From Bugulina stolonifera (taxonomy: Eukaryota; Bryozoa; Gymnolaemata; Cheilostomatida; Bugulidae), in the NCBI GenBank assembly GCA_935421135.1, contig OW285187.1:34474818-34538817 (forward strand): 64,000 bases of DNA. Reading direction: 5' to 3'. A program made the position numbers and the translations under genes. The notes beneath the pieces were generated by a model. It did not search any database. It was given only the letters and a program-made list of their open reading frames with translations, and had not been told where the DNA came from. Shown in pieces: positions 60,704-64,000 of the stretch. The stretch's first letter is position 1; every line of letters begins with the position of its first letter.

Positions 60704-63700
60704 ATGCTTCCATTCTTCTACGGATATGTAGTACTCTTGTCAATACTTACATTGCCTTCATATTGTTCAGGTAAGTAATGACATACCATTCCACTTTTGG
60801 CCTATTAATAATAATAAGTAGTTGGGAGTGCTAGAGTTATGACTGAGTGTGTACACTGTAGTAGGTTTATGCCTATGCTGTATTGCCTTCACAAATACAT
60901 GGTTCCTTTTCTACACACATACTGTATAATAGTCTCTAAATAAACTACATTGTACGTTAGTGAAAGTATATAATATGTTTATGTGTGTGCACGCCTACAA
61001 TGCAGGCGACCGACTAGGTAGAAAATTGTAGGGCTGGTTATTTGTAGTTCTTATCATAGGGTTTATATATATATATATTATATTCTGCTTTATTGTTTAG
61101 GTTCCCAAAAACTTTTGTTCTCCAATAGTAGAGACATTCAAGTAGTGGATTCAGGTAGGGATGATCCAGATATACTGCTATCAGGGTTGTCCGAAGCTGC
61201 TGCCATAGACTTCCTGTACGATGTAGACAGCGAAGGCCGTGACAGATCTACATACTGCTGGGCTGAGCGCTACGAAGGAATCTTTTGTGTAACTGCTCCA
61301 CATCTGAACAATCCAGTTAAAATAGTTTCTAATGGTATGGCACATGTATTAATAAAATAGTTTCTAATGGTATGGCACATGTATTAATAAAATAGTTTCT
61401 AATGGTATGGCACATGTATTAATAATATAGTTTCTAATGGTATGGTACATGTATTAATAAAATTAAAATCAGAACTCTTTTAAAACATAGAAATGGGGCT
61501 CAGAGTGCAGATTTTCAGCCGAAGCAGTGACTGTATATCAGCAACTCCATCTGGAGTCTCGGTAAAGTTGCGCACAGCTTTATCAAAGATAAGCCTTTCC
61601 TCCTCACTCTTTTACTTCTTGTCTCTATGTATCATGTTGTAGACCTCTCCTATTGACCGCTATCAATATTACATGTATGTACATGGCTATCTATATAGGT
61701 ATGTAGGCTACATGGTATACAGTGCCTAGCTCAATGTTATATGGTTATGATACATAGGTGTCCATGCCCTTGATGGTTTAGCTATCGACTGGGTCACTGG
61801 GAAACTATATTGGGTTGACGCAGACCTACAGAATGTGGAGGTATGTGTGCTGAAAGATGGAAGCCATAGAAAAGTACTGTACTATGATAAAGTAGACCAA
61901 CCAAGAGCTCTCTCCCTTGATCCTATAAGTGGGTAAGACGATTTAATTTTGACACTATCTTTATTCCTAACTAAATGTGCACTACACTACTTTGTATCAC
62001 AGTGTCCAATTCTCTCTAATAGAAATTATAGGCTGATATTGGTCATGTTCCAACAATGGAACGCATTTTCTCAGCTGAATTTTCTATGTACCCAAATAAT
62101 TATTTCGTCAAGATCACCTTCTACATGTGAAATTACTGCTGGTCCTTGATTAACAATAGCATATATTTTGTCATGGATACCCTACCCAGTGCCTACGATA
62201 TGCACCAGGCTGCATTTTCATGCTTCAAAACCAGAAAAAACTTACCATGTACTAATCATCAGATCTTTGCCTAGTCACATGAGACTCCTAGCCAATGTTT
62301 ACTAAGTCAAACTCACTGGTTAGATCCAATCTATTGCTGTTACACCAATCATGATGGGTTCAACCTGCAAAGGTGCAGACGTCCTGAGTAGGTGCAGACA
62401 AATTTGGGATCTGGAATTGAGATTTTTGTTTTCTCATTTTCCGTTTCAGGATCTTTAGAAGATTATTTCTTCACTCAACACATTGCTTAGATATTTTTAT
62501 CTCTCATAGCATTGAAAAACTATTATTCTCCTGTCAACCAGGATTGTAAACAAACATGACACTTGATATTCTACCAGACTATGCTGTTATCCTGTTATTC
62601 ACATTGGTTGAAGCAAAATTTGATTTGATATTTGCAAAGGATATATCATTTTGGTGCTTTAATGGCCTTATGTGGCTGACCAGTTACCATAATTATTATT
62701 TCTTGATCACTATCTGTTGTAAGTAGACAATGACACTGTGCATAGAGGCTTTGTTTGATACATTGTTATTACATGTATGTTGTATATCTAACTATGTGTA
62801 GGTACATGTACTGGACAGATTGGGGTGAAGAACCAAAGATAGAGAGAGCAGGAATGAATGGTGACCTCACAACCAGGTCAACCATCATAGCTGAAGATAT
62901 CAGCTGGCCAAATGGTCTCACTATAGACTACATGGAGAGACGACTCTACTGGGTTGATGCCTCTCTTAGCTATATACGTTCCTCTGATCTGGATGGCAAA
63001 CACAGGTATGTTATACTCTACACTAGGCTATACATTTTGTGTATTGTACATTAAACAACCTATTGTATGCATATACATATACAGTGTACATTATAATTTT
63101 CACACGCATATTCTAGTGCAGGACGAGTTAGGTGCAGAAGTGGAGAAATTTGAGATAGCCTTTGTTCTTCGCCAAAAGTGAAGCAGAAGAAGTTGTCTTC
63201 TCTATACTTTGCTGGTTGACCACCCTAACCCCAACCTCAACCACAAACAAGGAACTAAGGCTATCCAAATTTCTTCCCTACTGCACCTAACAGTGCAGGA
63301 CAAGATCGGTCACTTCTTTGTAGCGGGTGTTTATGTGGTATGCCTTGCTTGTTTATGGTTTACAAATTGTATGTTGCATGGTTATTTATGGTTCATCCTG
63401 TATGGTGGTTTATGGTTCATGTTGTATGATTGTTAATGGTATATGTTGTATGGTTATTTATGGAATATGTTGTGTGGTTGTTTATGGAATATATTGTATG
63501 ACTAAATTGCTCTTGCTAACGGTCTTCTGTGCTTTTAAAACACATGACATTACATGGGTTCTATCTATAGGCGTACTATAAAGGAAGGGTCTCTCTCTCA
63601 CCCCTTCGCTATAACTGTGTACAGAGACAGGCTATACTGGACTGACTGGAAGAACAAGAGTATATTCTCATGTAATAAAAGGGACTGTAAAGGTGTGAAC

Positions 63701-63761
63701 ACAATACAAGGCAATCTATTCTCCCCAATGGGTATAGTAGTGTTTGAGAAAGGCAGACAAG
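60704..63761 (+). CDS. LRP6-like: LRP5/6-like Wnt co-receptor, 5' exons (partial)
   Basis: Five exons with matching phases: 60704-60770 (signal peptide, [15 protein letters not shown]), 61101-61334, 61758-61932, 62802-63005 and 63571-63761, the last followed by GTAAGT; the gene continues past the window. About 290 residues encode most of a first YWTD beta-propeller: [83 protein letters not shown] and FSPMGI. This order matches propeller 1 of LRP5/6/arrow. Other YWTD proteins (LDLR, LRP4) are possible but fit less well because no LDLa repeats precede the propeller. It is the only undamaged one of four copies. Confidence 0.88.
61320..61459 (+). repeat. 35-bp tandem repeat duplicating a splice donor
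   Basis: Four copies of a 35-bp unit (AATAGTTTCTAATGGTATGG ...) start within the last codons of LRP exon 2. Each copy contains the TCTAATG|GTATGG donor, so there are four potential 5' splice sites in a row. Confidence 0.9.
63128..63290. mobile_element. Small MITE in LRP intron 4
   Basis: About 163 bp with inverted ends TTAGGTGCAGAAG / CTACTGCACCTAA. A related sequence lies in cathepsin Z copy 3 intron 1 (about 54870-55010, GAAGTTGTCTTCTATAT and CAAGGAACTAAAGCAGTCA). Direct copies of AGTGCAGGAC flank it. Confidence 0.6.
63335..63500. repeat. Degenerate 25-30-bp tandem repeat
   Basis: Repeats of GGTT(C/A)ATGTTGTATGGTTGTTTAT in the last LRP intron of the window. Produces overlapping spurious ORFs. 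Confidence 0.7.
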
Positions 63762-64000
63762 GTAAGTGGTATCAGACATGCATGTATGAGTAGAGTTGTG
63801 GTATGACTTGCATGTACAATCAATGTTGTGTTGTATAAAGGAGATGTGTGCTACACTTGTACATGGTGTGCATTTATATAATTGTTTTCTGTAACAAGGA
63901 TATTTTATTTATGAGCAGTCAAAGAAACGTATTATATAGCATACATGTATATGGCTAAAACCCCATATGTGAATTTGTATTTTGTGGATAATTTAACACA
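63762..64000. other. LRP intron, runs off window
   Basis: Intron after the fifth visible LRP exon. No next exon is reached before the window ends. Confidence 0.6.

Noticed and set aside
63209..63581. Overlapping 75-84-codon ORFs rich in Tyr, Gly and Cys
   Set aside because: Derived from a degenerate 25-30-bp tandem repeat in an LRP intron.

Overview
This is animal nuclear DNA, probably from an early-branching marine invertebrate such as a sponge (low confidence). Evidence for an animal: every gene is split by short GT-AG introns, the DNA is AT-rich and full of small inverted-repeat transposons, and the window holds the start of an LRP5/6-like Wnt co-receptor, cathepsin Z genes and ESCRT-III ATPase VPS4 genes. 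No bacterial or organelle genes, rRNA or functional tRNA were found. Exon models were built by eye from splice sites, reading phase and family similarity.

Layout. 1-1.8 kb: last exons of an unrecognised plus-strand gene. 2.3-8.4 kb (minus): a divergent VPS4 paralog whose MIT-domain exon block is duplicated, with an AAA domain that has lost several catalytic residues. 8.4-10.1 kb: GGT/AGT array and large hairpins. 10.2-14.0 kb: a 3.84-kb DNA transposon with an exact 8-bp target duplication and a P/THAP9-like transposase scrap. 14.9-21.8 kb (minus): a complete, conventional 11-exon VPS4 gene (440 aa); one intron carries a 63-copy 30-bp minisatellite. 22-31.2 kb: nested transposons, namely a LINE remnant broken by a TA-flanked MITE and by an hAT-type MITE, the latter itself broken by a 5.8-kb Ty3/gypsy element that carries an SGNH-hydrolase-like third ORF. 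31.3-64 kb (plus): a tandemly duplicated block of [cathepsin Z + 5' part of LRP5/6-like gene], four times. Three cathepsin Z copies are intact and one is a pseudogene; only the last LRP copy looks intact and it runs off the window.

Function. The conventional VPS4 should disassemble ESCRT-III. Its head-to-tail neighbour keeps the substrate- and partner-binding parts but not the hydrolysis machinery, so a regulatory or dominant-interfering role is the most interesting hypothesis here. The cathepsin Z genes encode secreted or lysosomal carboxypeptidases. The LRP gene encodes the first YWTD propeller of a Wnt co-receptor. Repeated duplication has multiplied cathepsin Z while LRP fragments decayed.
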